A stretch of 64,000 nt of DNA from contig JAHCAX010000002.1 in assembly GCA_019634675.1 (NCBI GenBank), positions 62,001 through 126,000 of the forward strand. The letters are read 5' to 3'. Made by a program: the position numbers and the translations under genes. Of the stretch, positions 43,535-51,523 are shown in pieces. Every line of letters begins with the position of its first letter. Within the stretch, counting starts at the first letter, position 1. This stretch comes from Acherontichlamydia pituitae (GTDB lineage: Bacteria > Chlamydiota > Chlamydiia > Chlamydiales > Rhabdochlamydiaceae). The notes under the pieces were generated by a model. That model worked only from the letters and a program-made list of their open reading frames with translations. It was not told the DNA's origin and did not search any database.

Positions 43535-45283
43535 ATGTCCACATTAAATAGACAAAATGAAATTATTTTCAGCTCGCCAACTTACGAACCACACCCCCGT
43601 TCGCTTGGATACGACTCTGATCCTGCCGGATATCCTGAAGGCGGGATCAGCCAGCTAGAAGTCCTTAACCGCCTATCTCCTCTTGGGGAAGGGAGCCCAA
43701 CTCTTGAAGGGCGGGTTGAAACATTGAGTGATTCAGAAGAGGGACAACCAACCCTTGACTATGACTACAGTTCGGACGGCTATCTCGAAGAGGACCTTGG
43801 ACCGCCCCCCATGGAAAGACAGGTTGCAGAGAATGATAGAATATTGCCAGCTCCCTTGGAAACAGCTTTGCGTGTTGCAAATCGGTTTGATCCGGAAGGA
43901 GAGACGTTTCCTATACTGCCGCCGCCTGAAACTCCAGCAACAGCAACTCTGCAATTTCAATTTGACAGCCCGATCCCAACAAAAGCTGAGGGATTAATTC
44001 CCCAATCCCGCAATGCACTCCTCTCATTGGCAAATTTGACAGATGAAAGAGCGATGCAGGCCATCGCTGGCGCCGTCGCAAGAGCAACAGAAACAAACGA
44101 GGCGCAAGTCATCAAAGCCTCTGACTATGGCCTTTCCCGCTCATTGCTTGTAACAGGATCGGGCGATATTTATGTGCTATTCAATAAAAAGACGCAGGGA
44201 GATTTACTTCTCGGAAAAGGAAACTTTAAAAAAGTCTATGCCGCCCTTAACCTGAAAACGGGATCGGTCGCCGCATTCCTCTCTACAAGGAAAATGCCTC
44301 ACAGCGCTCCCGATCAAAATGAACAAGAATATCGACTCTCTATCCGTCTTAAGGATGGCACTATCTGCAACAGTTTTGTTGATAGAGGAGAAAAAACAGC
44401 GTGGCTCGCGGTCGCAATGGATGGAAGTTTAGAAAAGGGGATCTCTAAAAAAGAGATCGACTTGAGCACAGAAGAAAAAAGGTTCGACGTCGCTTTACAG
44501 ATGCTCGATGAACTGAGCGCTGTCCATCAACAAGGTCTAGCCCATATGGATGTCAAGCCATCGAACTTTCTTTATACCAATGAAGTCGACCAAAAGAGCC
44601 TCTTGCTCCTAAGCGATTGGGGGCTTGCGTCAGAAATCGGATCGAAACAACAAGTGAAACTGGGCGCAGCCAGGTATCTGTCTCCTGAATCGGTGTATAC
44701 CCATTACTATAACGCTGCTCCATTCACTAGAGATCAATTGCCGGCCAACTACGCAACGATAGCCCATGACAGCTGGGCGATGGGGTTGTCTTTATTTGAG
44801 ATTTTCTCATTTTATTTAGATCGAAAATATGTCTTAAGCAATCAAAATGTAATACGGCATTTAAAAGCACCAGCAACTACAATCCAGAATTTAAATTACT
44901 CCGACTGGTATTTCAATCGTTTATCTCAAGAGGAATGGATGAGCGAGCCTCTTAACAAAGATAGTCTTGAATTCGTCATTTGGAACCTGCTGCAGATTGA
45001 TCCAGCAAAAAGGTGGACGCCTAAACAGGCTGCTGACTATATCAGATTCTTACAAAGAGCAAGATCATTTTCAAATGTGGCCGAGGAAAAACGAAGTGAA
45101 AGTCCCATGTCGATGTGTACTTCAAGCAGTTCGAGCAGTGAGGAACGTTCCATTTCATCTAGCAGTCTTAGCAGCTCTTCCAGCAGCATGAGCTGCTTGT
45201 CAACAAGCTCTTCTAGCAGCAGTGAAGAACGCTCTGAATCACCTATCTTCTTTAGCAGCCCTTTGCCTGCATGGCTGGATTAA
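43535..45283 (+). CDS. Serine/threonine protein kinase-like protein with Ser-rich tail
   Basis: 582 residues from the ATG; no ribosome site is obvious, and the longer in-frame reading overlaps the divergent gene. Residues 1-200 are Pro/Glu/Ser-rich. Kinase motifs: GKGNFKKVY (227-235, glycine loop), HMDVKPSN (337-344, D339, K341, N344), DWG (361-363 in place of DFG) and SPE (383-385 in place of APE). The beta-3 VAxK Lys appears to be Phe (VAAF, 245-248), so activity is uncertain. The tail holds two SSSSSSEERS units in poly-Ser. No membrane segment. Probably an injected effector or pseudokinase (inference). Confidence 0.75.
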   Translation: MSTLNRQNEIIFSSPTYEPHPRSLGYDSDPAGYPEGGISQLEVLNRLSPLGEGSPTLEGRVETLSDSEEGQPTLDYDYSSDGYLEEDLGPPPMERQVAENDRILPAPLETALRVANRFDPEGETFPILPPPETPATATLQFQFDSPIPTKAEGLIPQSRNALLSLANLTDERAMQAIAGAVARATETNEAQVIKASDYGLSRSLLVTGSGDIYVLFNKKTQGDLLLGKGNFKKVYAALNLKTGSVAAFLSTRKMPHSAPDQNEQEYRLSIRLKDGTICNSFVDRGEKTAWLAVAMDGSLEKGISKKEIDLSTEEKRFDVALQMLDELSAVHQQGLAHMDVKPSNFLYTNEVDQKSLLLLSDWGLASEIGSKQQVKLGAARYLSPESVYTHYYNAAPFTRDQLPANYATIAHDSWAMGLSLFEIFSFYLDRKYVLSNQNVIRHLKAPATTIQNLNYSDWYFNRLSQEEWMSEPLNKDSLEFVIWNLLQIDPAKRWTPKQAADYIRFLQRARSFSNVAEEKRSESPMSMCTSSSSSSEERSISSSSLSSSSSSMSCLSTSSSSSSEERSESPIFFSSPLPAWLD

Positions 45284-45310
45284 AAGCCTGTCGCTAATAA
45301 AAAGGCCTCC

Positions 45311-45342
45311 AGACCCATTCTGCCTGCTGCTGGAATGGGTCT
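45311..45342 (+). terminator. Hairpin terminator of the kinase gene
   Basis: A 10-bp perfect stem AGACCCATTC/GAATGGGTCT with a 12-nt loop, 28 bp after the stop. No T-run follows. Confidence 0.55.
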
Positions 45343-45401
45343 AGAATATAATTCGTCATTTGTTCTATCTTCTTTTTTTTCATTTATACATCTGAGAACT
45401 G

Positions 45402-46445
45402 ATGAAAAAAACGATTCATGTCCTTAGCTTCGCCTTGTCCTTGCTAACGGTTGCTGTAAACGCCAACGAACCGGTGATTGAAGTCATTCCCAACTTTCAG
45501 CTTGCGGAAGATTATTTAAACGGCATCTTGCAAAAAAACAACGTCGAAGCCCATGCCATTGTGAAATCGCCAAAGGACTATTACCAGCAGCTCCAAAAAA
45601 GGAATGGTTTCCTTCCTCGTCTGACAGAACGATTGCACCTTTATCCACAGATTGAAGGTAAAACAACAAAGAAACTCATTTTCTATAATCTTACACCCAA
45701 ATACTGCAAGAAATGCGACCTCTCTAAACTGCCTAAAGATAAGATGGTCCTCTTCATGTGGGAGCCGCCGGTCGTTTTAAAGAGAATGTATAGGACAAAA
45801 ATACTCGACCATTTTAACAAGGTCTACACATGGGACGATGACCTGGTCGATAATCAAAAGTTTTTCAAGTTCTATTATCCTGTTTTGCAGCCGATGCTTT
45901 CCGATCTTCCGAGTTTTGAAGAGAGGAAGCTGTGCACGTTGGTCTCTTCCGATCTTAAAAGTTCCCACCCTCTCGAGCTCTACTCAGAGAGAAAAAAAGC
46001 GATTGAATACTTTGAGAAGATCCAAGAACCTGGCTTCGAGTTCTACGGCAGAAAATGGCCTGAAGGGGTTTACAAAAGCTATCGAGGCGCATGTCCTGAC
46101 AAGTTGCAGACCATTAAAAATTATCGATTTTCGATCTGCTATGAAAATATGAGGGACGTCAAAGGGTACGTCACAGAGAAGATCTTCGATTGCTTTGCAG
46201 CAGGATCAATCCCCGTCTATTGGGGAGCCAGCAATGTGACCGACACGATCCCCAAAGAGTGCTTTATCGACCGCCGCGATTTCGCTTCCTACGATGAACT
46301 TTACGCCTTTTTAAAGACGATGACCATAGAGGAGTACAATGGCTACCTCGATCGGATCAAGGCCTTTCTCATTAGCGATAGAGCTAAACTCTATTCGTCT
46401 GAAAATTTTGAAAGAATATTCTGCGAGGCAGTAAGGTCTGAATAG
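45402..46445 (+). CDS. Exported GT10 (alpha-1,3-fucosyltransferase-like) glycosyltransferase
   Basis: 347 residues. Signal peptide KTIHVLSFALSLLTVAVNA (1-21). Donor-binding core at about residues 230-295: KNYRFSICYENMRDVKGYVT followed by EKIFDCFAAGSIPVYWGA. This is the defining GT10 motif, and VLFMWEPPVV is the acceptor-side MxEPP-like block. GT10 enzymes transfer fucose from GDP-fucose to glycans such as Lewis antigens. Bacterial ones are cytosolic, so a leader is unusual. A related set of exported sugar enzymes occurs at 2-3231 and 26766-27611. A role in modifying host or inclusion glycans is inference. Confidence 0.82.
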   Translation: MKKTIHVLSFALSLLTVAVNANEPVIEVIPNFQLAEDYLNGILQKNNVEAHAIVKSPKDYYQQLQKRNGFLPRLTERLHLYPQIEGKTTKKLIFYNLTPKYCKKCDLSKLPKDKMVLFMWEPPVVLKRMYRTKILDHFNKVYTWDDDLVDNQKFFKFYYPVLQPMLSDLPSFEERKLCTLVSSDLKSSHPLELYSERKKAIEYFEKIQEPGFEFYGRKWPEGVYKSYRGACPDKLQTIKNYRFSICYENMRDVKGYVTEKIFDCFAAGSIPVYWGASNVTDTIPKECFIDRRDFASYDELYAFLKTMTIEEYNGYLDRIKAFLISDRAKLYSSENFERIFCEAVRSE

Positions 46446-46484
46446 CAAAGACCAGCTCCTTCGTCTTCATTCGTTGCAACAACA

Positions 46485-46502
46485 ATTGCCGACAGGCCCT
46501 AG
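46485..46502. repeat. Fragment of palindromic repeat family E
   Basis: GACAGGCCCTAG with flanking AATTG matches one end of the full palindrome at 55298-55450 in 17 of 18 positions. Confidence 0.45.
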
Positions 46503-46508
46503 ATCTTG

Positions 46509-46529
46509 GAGACAGTTTTGCAACTGTCT
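46509..46529. repeat. Palindromic repeat family A
   Basis: GAGACAGTTTTGCAACTGTC reads as the complement of the GAGGCAGTTGCAAAACT core found elsewhere, and forms a 7-bp stem with a TTGC loop. It follows the GT10 gene. Confidence 0.55.
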
Positions 46530-46869
46530 ACTTGGCAAATTCCGCTTGGAAACATCGAGGCTCCCTTGAAATACTGCTAGTAAAACCGGCTAATTTTCCA
46601 CCCCTTGACATTAATGAATTATAAAGGAATTGTAAATGTTATCCATATTTGCACGTCCATTATTAGGAGTATGGAGCCCCATTTGACGCTTTCAACGTGT
46701 GATAACTTGGAAGAAAATGTATATAAAAATAATTTTAACCTCAAACTAACAAAACAAACCTGTTAAATTAAAATTATTATATAACAATAAAAACACAAAT
46801 ATTAATTTGATCGATTATAATTAAAAGAAAATCATGGTATAATTAAGCACGAAAAAAGAGGAATTTACA
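46530..46869. other. A/T-rich intergenic stretch with a 16-codon frame
   Basis: At 46636-46686 a frame MLSIFARPLLGVWSPI has AAGGA 7 nt upstream; it is either a tiny gene or the 5' remnant of a lost one. The rest is very A/T-rich, with TATAATTA at 46816 and 46838, likely part of the promoter of the U-box gene. Confidence 0.3.
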
Positions 46870-48087
46870 ATGACCACTCAAGTTGTAGGATCACTTCCCC
46901 ATGTCAGCTCTGGCTTTTTAATTACAGATCCACAAGATTCTGCCCTGCTGCAGCAAGTTATTGTGTCTGAGGCATTGACTGGAAGAATGGCCCAAGACAG
47001 TTCAGAATCATTCCTTGCACGATTTTCTCCCGTTTTCGTAATGAGCCAATATTACGCAGATCAATTTGCAGTCATACGCGACATTGCTCAAGAAACAATC
47101 CTGCACCTTCAAAGTTGCTATGCAGCTATGTCTGATACTCCTCCTGATTCTGAAAGGCTTCTGGAGTTTCGCGCGAATATCGACTTCCTGCAGGCTGTGA
47201 TCGATATTGAAGAGACTATTCCCCGCTCTTTTAAAGCGATGTTTCCTGATGGAAAAACGAAGGAATTAATCTCAGACGATCTGAAAGAAAAGATCCAATA
47301 CGTTCATGGATCTTGCAAATACAACCTGGACCTGTATACCAGGATTTTTGAGCAGAAGGCTGATGCCATGCTCAAAGAGCTCGGATGGGACTTGGGATTA
47401 AATAAAGCGGAAGCTCGAATGGTTGAGAAATGGACCCACAAAATGATCGTCCCCCTTTCTCTTTCTGACGCAAGACAGATCTCCATGTCTTACCCATGGA
47501 AAAACTATATCATCGACAACAGGCTTGTTCCTGCAGATACCCGCATTTTAGATCTTATTTCTCGACTGCCATCAAGCGTCGAGATCCCTGAAAACTACCA
47601 ATGTCCAGTCAGTGCACAGGTCATGGCATTTCCAACTCGGACACCCTGCGGACATGTCTACGATAGACACATTATTCTCTCCTCTCTTCGGGAAAAGAAA
47701 GAATGCCCGTTGGACCGAGGAGCCGTCAAAGCATCTGAACTTGTGCCAGTAGACGATCTTCGAGGTGAAATCCATGAATGGCTGAAAAGGCAATATGTAA
47801 CAGTCACTGTCCATGCTGAATTATCTGAAACCGATTTTTTAACGATCCGCGGCAACGAGGCTGGATTAAGCTGGGATAAAGGAATTCCTCTTAAAAGGAT
47901 TTCATCCGAAACCTGGGCAATTGAAATTCCATTCGTCCAAGGATGCAAGTACAAGGTTCTCATCAACGACAGTACAAGCTGCTGGGAAACGGGAAACAAC
48001 CATACGATCAGTGAACGAAAAGCTCAAGAGATCACTCCAATCTTTCCGGTTCCTGTTCAGGTTAGTCAACTAGATAGATTTTTGTAA
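46870..48087 (+). CDS. U-box (E3 ubiquitin-ligase-type) protein with starch-binding-like C-terminal domain
   Basis: 405 residues; AGAGGAA lies upstream of the ATG. Residues ~1-230 are helical and unassigned. Residues ~237-306 match a U-box: IPENYQCPVSAQVMAFPTRT, PCGHVYDRHII and ECPLDRGAV...L..N-type ending WLKRQ. Residues ~309-392 look like a CBM20/48-type starch- or glycogen-binding domain: VTVTVHAELS, LTIRGNEAGLSWDKGIPL, WAIEIPF, YKVLIND and CWETGNN. No signal peptide. U-box proteins recruit E2 enzymes, a process absent from bacteria, so this is a likely injected effector. The glycan-binding call is less certain than the U-box. Confidence 0.68.
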   Translation: MTTQVVGSLPHVSSGFLITDPQDSALLQQVIVSEALTGRMAQDSSESFLARFSPVFVMSQYYADQFAVIRDIAQETILHLQSCYAAMSDTPPDSERLLEFRANIDFLQAVIDIEETIPRSFKAMFPDGKTKELISDDLKEKIQYVHGSCKYNLDLYTRIFEQKADAMLKELGWDLGLNKAEARMVEKWTHKMIVPLSLSDARQISMSYPWKNYIIDNRLVPADTRILDLISRLPSSVEIPENYQCPVSAQVMAFPTRTPCGHVYDRHIILSSLREKKECPLDRGAVKASELVPVDDLRGEIHEWLKRQYVTVTVHAELSETDFLTIRGNEAGLSWDKGIPLKRISSETWAIEIPFVQGCKYKVLINDSTSCWETGNNHTISERKAQEITPIFPVPVQVSQLDRFL

Positions 48088-48099
48088 CGGGTTTCTTAG

Positions 48100-48128
48100 A
48101 ACTCGATGTTTCACTTTTTTGGGGCCAG
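48100..48128. repeat. Palindromic repeat family C (single arm)
   Basis: Contains ACTCGATGTTTCACTTTTTT plus GGGGCCA, nearly identical to the arm of the inverted repeat at 60702-60841. It lies between convergent genes. Confidence 0.55.
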
Positions 48129-48183
48129 AGGAGAAGCTGTCGTTATGCTGAAAAAAGAAGCCCTAAAGAGTTGGAAATCCGCG

Positions 48184-49341
48184 TTAATTTTCTTTGTTCT
48201 TTTTTTGGGAAAGAATCAACTGCTGGAACGGTTCTTCATGGCGAATAGGATCGAAGCTCTTTTCAGCAAAGACTTCATCGATGTTCTCAATCCCTTCTTC
48301 AATTGCTGTCTCAAGCCATCCGACAGCAGGGATCGATTGGGATAGCTCTGCATGGGCATAGGCATTTCTCAATGCTGTCTCTGCAGTCGGCCATGTCTGG
48401 AAACAGCTGCCGCCAAGCTCTGCGACAAGCGGGAAATCTTTCTGTTCGAACGCCGCTTTATGCAGCAGGCAAAGGGCATCGTTTGCCAGCTCTTTGCGGA
48501 TCGATAGGAGAAGCTGGTAGGCAGCTTTGGAATTACCGCTCTCATAGTCCAAAAAAGCAAGATATTGCGTGGCCAAGTTATAGATCATCCCTTTTCTTGC
48601 CGTCTGACGGATCCTTTGGAACATCTCTTGAGCTTCTCTCTTCTTTCCTTGCTGCAACGCCTCTTCGGCAACATCCAATAGGTCTTTCAAAGACTCGTCC
48701 CGGTCAGGTTCTGAGAGGTTGCGGGTCCTTCTAAATGTATCGTAGCTCTGAAAGGCGAGAAGGAAAAAAAGAGCGCCGATGATAAATGCCTGATAAAGGA
48801 AGAAAAACAAACTGATCAGGACAGCGACGACCATGCTGGTGACAAGGGCATACTTGAATCCCTTTAGTCCGAATATCCCTTCCATAATGATGCGCATCAG
48901 CTGGCCCCCGTCAAGAGGCATCACGGGAAGAAGGTTCACGACTGTCCAAAACAAGTTGACCGCTCTGACCAAAGAGAGGACCGGAGCTGCCGAACTTTGG
49001 GCGATTGCAGGGGCCTGCAGCAGCAATGATGCAATTGCAAAGAGGATCAGCCCAAAAAGAGGCCCGTCCAGGACGATGAAAAATTGGCGCCAAAAGGAGA
49101 GCTTCTGCCCATCGTGATAGGTCAAGCCTCCAAGGGCTACCAGCTCGATCCGCGGCTTTTGTCCAAAGGCCCAAGCTGTCAGGGCGTGGCCAAACTCATG
49201 GAAGAGGACAGAGACAAAAATGATCCCGATCCAAATCACCGTTCCAATCAAGCTCATGCTGTTCATATAGCCAATGAGGGCGGCAAAAAGCCAAAAAGTC
49301 GGGTAGATCGATATCGGAATCTTACCGGGAATGGTGATCAT
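48184..49341 (-). CDS. M50 (site-2-type) intramembrane metalloprotease with TPR-like tail
   Basis: 385 residues. Five or six hydrophobic segments fill residues 1-200. HEFGH at about residue 49 is the zinc-binding HExxH, and MPLDGGQ at about 141 carries the third ligand Asp of the NPDG-type motif. Residues ~210-385 are soluble, helical and repeat-like (ALQQGKKREAQEMFQRI; YESGNSKAAYQLLLSI), suggesting TPRs that could bind substrate. S2P proteases cut membrane-bound regulators; the target is unknown. 33 nt upstream of the sucD stop on the same strand, so possibly the tail of the suc transcript. Confidence 0.85.
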   Translation of the reverse strand: MITIPGKIPISIYPTFWLFAALIGYMNSMSLIGTVIWIGIIFVSVLFHEFGHALTAWAFGQKPRIELVALGGLTYHDGQKLSFWRQFFIVLDGPLFGLILFAIASLLLQAPAIAQSSAAPVLSLVRAVNLFWTVVNLLPVMPLDGGQLMRIIMEGIFGLKGFKYALVTSMVVAVLISLFFFLYQAFIIGALFFLLAFQSYDTFRRTRNLSEPDRDESLKDLLDVAEEALQQGKKREAQEMFQRIRQTARKGMIYNLATQYLAFLDYESGNSKAAYQLLLSIRKELANDALCLLHKAAFEQKDFPLVAELGGSCFQTWPTAETALRNAYAHAELSQSIPAVGWLETAIEEGIENIDEVFAEKSFDPIRHEEPFQQLILSQKKNKEN

Positions 49342-49374
49342 AGTTTATCCAAATAGAATGCAAACTTGTCAGAC

Positions 49375-50256
49375 TCAATTTCGCTGTTTCATCACTTTTT
49401 GCATGGTCGTGCCCATCTCAGCTGGAGACTCGATAATAGCGACCCCTGCAGCTTTCAAGGCTGCCATTTTATCCTTTGCGGTCCCTTTTCCGCCAGAGAT
49501 GATCGCACCGGCATGGCCCATCCGTCTTCCCGGAGGCGCTGTTGCGCCGGCAATGAAGGCGGCGACAGGCTTAGTGCAGTGGGCCTTGATCCATTCGGCA
49601 GCTTCTTCCTCAGCAGTCCCTCCGATCTCGCCGATTAGAAGGATCCCGTCCGTCTCCAAATCATTTTGAAACAGCTTGAGGACATCGATAAAATTGGTGC
49701 CGTTCAACGGATCTCCGCCAATGCCGACGCACGAAGATTGGCCGAGGCCTAGCAAAGACGTTTGCCAGACTGCTTCATAGGTCAGGGTGCCGGACCTAGA
49801 GACGATCCCAATGCGGCCCCGTTTATGGATATAGCCCGGCATGATCCCGATTTTACATTCTCCCGGCGTGATCAATCCAGGGCAGTTCGGCCCGACCAAC
49901 CGGCTTTTTTTGCTATTTCTCATCACCCGGCTTACTTCAAGCATATCGCGGACAGGGATCCCCTCAGTAATGCAGACGATCAGAGGGATGCCAGCGTCTT
50001 CTGCTTCCAAGATCGCATCCGCTGCATAAGGAGCCGGCACAAAGATCACGGAAGCGTCGCAACCTGTTGCCTTTTTTGCGTCGTAGACCGTATCGAATAC
50101 GGGAATTCCTAAAATCTCCTGCCCCCCTTTTCCCGGTGTCACACCGCCGACGAATTTGGACCCGTAAAGCATGCATTGCTCCGTATGGAACTTGCCCGCT
50201 TTTCCCGAGATCCCCTGAGTAATCACTTTCGTGTTCTTATTGATTAAGATCGCCAT
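49375..50256 (-). CDS. sucD: Succinate--CoA ligase, alpha subunit
   Basis: 293 residues from the ATG with GAGGA upstream, 11 nt after the sucC stop; a longer in-frame reading overlaps sucC. CoA-binding Rossmann part ITQGISGKAGKFHTEQCMLY, then KFVGGVTPGKGG, IVCITEGIPVRDM, LVGPNCPG, IGIVSRSGTLTYEA and the phospho-His region HAGAIISGGKGTA. With SucC it forms succinyl-CoA ligase, the TCA step that makes GTP or ATP. Confidence 0.96.
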   Translation of the reverse strand: MAILINKNTKVITQGISGKAGKFHTEQCMLYGSKFVGGVTPGKGGQEILGIPVFDTVYDAKKATGCDASVIFVPAPYAADAILEAEDAGIPLIVCITEGIPVRDMLEVSRVMRNSKKSRLVGPNCPGLITPGECKIGIMPGYIHKRGRIGIVSRSGTLTYEAVWQTSLLGLGQSSCVGIGGDPLNGTNFIDVLKLFQNDLETDGILLIGEIGGTAEEEAAEWIKAHCTKPVAAFIAGATAPPGRRMGHAGAIISGGKGTAKDKMAALKAAGVAIIESPAEMGTTMQKVMKQRN

Positions 50257-50267
50257 GGAATTCCTCG

Positions 50268-51443
50268 CTATTTTTTCGGTGAAGATTTCAGAGTAGCGCA
50301 CACTTTTTCAGCAGCTTCTGCAAGTCCGTCTGCAGTAACGATGGAAAGGTTGGACTTTTGCAGCATTTTCTTTCCCTCTTCCACATTGGTCCCTTCCATT
50401 CTGACAACAAGGGGGACTTTGATCTCCATCTCCGACGCGGCGGCAATGATCCCTTCCGCAAGCGTGGCGCAGTTCATGATCCCGCCAAAAATATTGACGA
50501 GGATCGCCTTCACTTTGGGATCGCTTAAAATGATCTTAAACGCCTCAGCGACCTTTTCTTTCGAGGCGCCGCCGCCGACATCTAAAAAGTTGGCCGGTTT
50601 GCCGCCATAGTACTGAATGATGTCCATTGTCGCCATGGCAAGCCCGGCGCCATTGACCATGCATCCGATATTGCCGTCCAAAGCGATATAGGCAAGCTCG
50701 AACTCTTTAGCAGCCACTTCATTTGCAGAAACTTGGGTTGGATCGTAATAGGCTGAGATATCGGGCTGTCGATAAAGGGCATTGTCATCCACCGATAACT
50801 TGGCATCCAAAGCCCACAGCTTCCCATCGGTCGACTCAACAAAAGGATTGATCTCCAGCAAAGAAGCGTCCGTTTCAATGAATGCTTTAGCAAGGCCTCG
50901 CGCAATTCTGGCCCCTTCCTTGGCCATCTCCCCATGCCACCCCATGAAGCTGCAGAGGCGGACCTGCCGGTAGCCGCGCAGCGTTCCATCCAGCTCGATG
51001 GGCAGTTTTAGAATCTTGTCGGGATGCTTTTCCGCTACCTCTTCGATCTCCATCCCCCCTTCTGGAGAAGCGATCAGGATGGGGACAGCTCTTTCCCGAT
51101 CGATCACAGCGCCCAAATAATATTCTTTTTTGATATCGATCGGCTTGGTGATCAGCACCTCATGGGCAATGATCCCTTCAGGACCCGTTTGGTTATTGAC
51201 CATCTTCATCCCGATCAATTGCTCTGCCGCCCTGATGATCTCTTCCGGGGTTTTTCCAAACTTCACCCCGCCGGCCTTTCCTCTTCCACCTGCATGGACC
51301 TGGATTTTGACGACCCCTTCTTTCAGTTGCAAATGGCGGATAGCCTTTTCCACCTCGCCGACCTTCGTTGCAACGGCAAATTCAGGTATCGGAATCCCAT
51401 AGCGCTTTAAAACTTCTTTTGCCTGATACTCATGCGTGTCCAT
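50268..51443 (-). CDS. sucC: Succinate--CoA ligase, beta subunit
   Basis: 391 residues, close to the E. coli length, starting MDTHEYQAKEVLKRYGIPIP; the 21 codons upstream are rejected. ATP-grasp features: KIQVHAGGRGKAGGVKF, EINPFVEST, DAKLSVDDNALYR, GNIGCMVNGAGLAMATMD and FGGIMNCATLAEGII. Divergent from ftsY with an 80-bp gap, which must hold both promoters; the ftsY-sucC arrangement is the same in Chlamydia. Confidence 0.96.
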   Translation of the reverse strand: MDTHEYQAKEVLKRYGIPIPEFAVATKVGEVEKAIRHLQLKEGVVKIQVHAGGRGKAGGVKFGKTPEEIIRAAEQLIGMKMVNNQTGPEGIIAHEVLITKPIDIKKEYYLGAVIDRERAVPILIASPEGGMEIEEVAEKHPDKILKLPIELDGTLRGYRQVRLCSFMGWHGEMAKEGARIARGLAKAFIETDASLLEINPFVESTDGKLWALDAKLSVDDNALYRQPDISAYYDPTQVSANEVAAKEFELAYIALDGNIGCMVNGAGLAMATMDIIQYYGGKPANFLDVGGGASKEKVAEAFKIILSDPKVKAILVNIFGGIMNCATLAEGIIAAASEMEIKVPLVVRMEGTNVEEGKKMLQKSNLSIVTADGLAEAAEKVCATLKSSPKK

Positions 51444-51523
51444 CTGAGCCTGCCTTTGATCATGGTGTCCAAATTCCCTTATCTGATAGACTCTTTTTTC
51501 CATCAACTTAAAATGCCTTTACA

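Noticed and set aside
45109..45260. Poly-Ser tail as a phase-variable repeat
   Set aside because: The Ser codons are mixed (AGC, TCT, TCG, TCA, TCC, AGT), so there is no simple tract prone to slippage.
48106..48345. 79-codon frame between convergent genes
   Set aside because: It lies in repeat C and then antisense to the M50 protease; no ribosome site.
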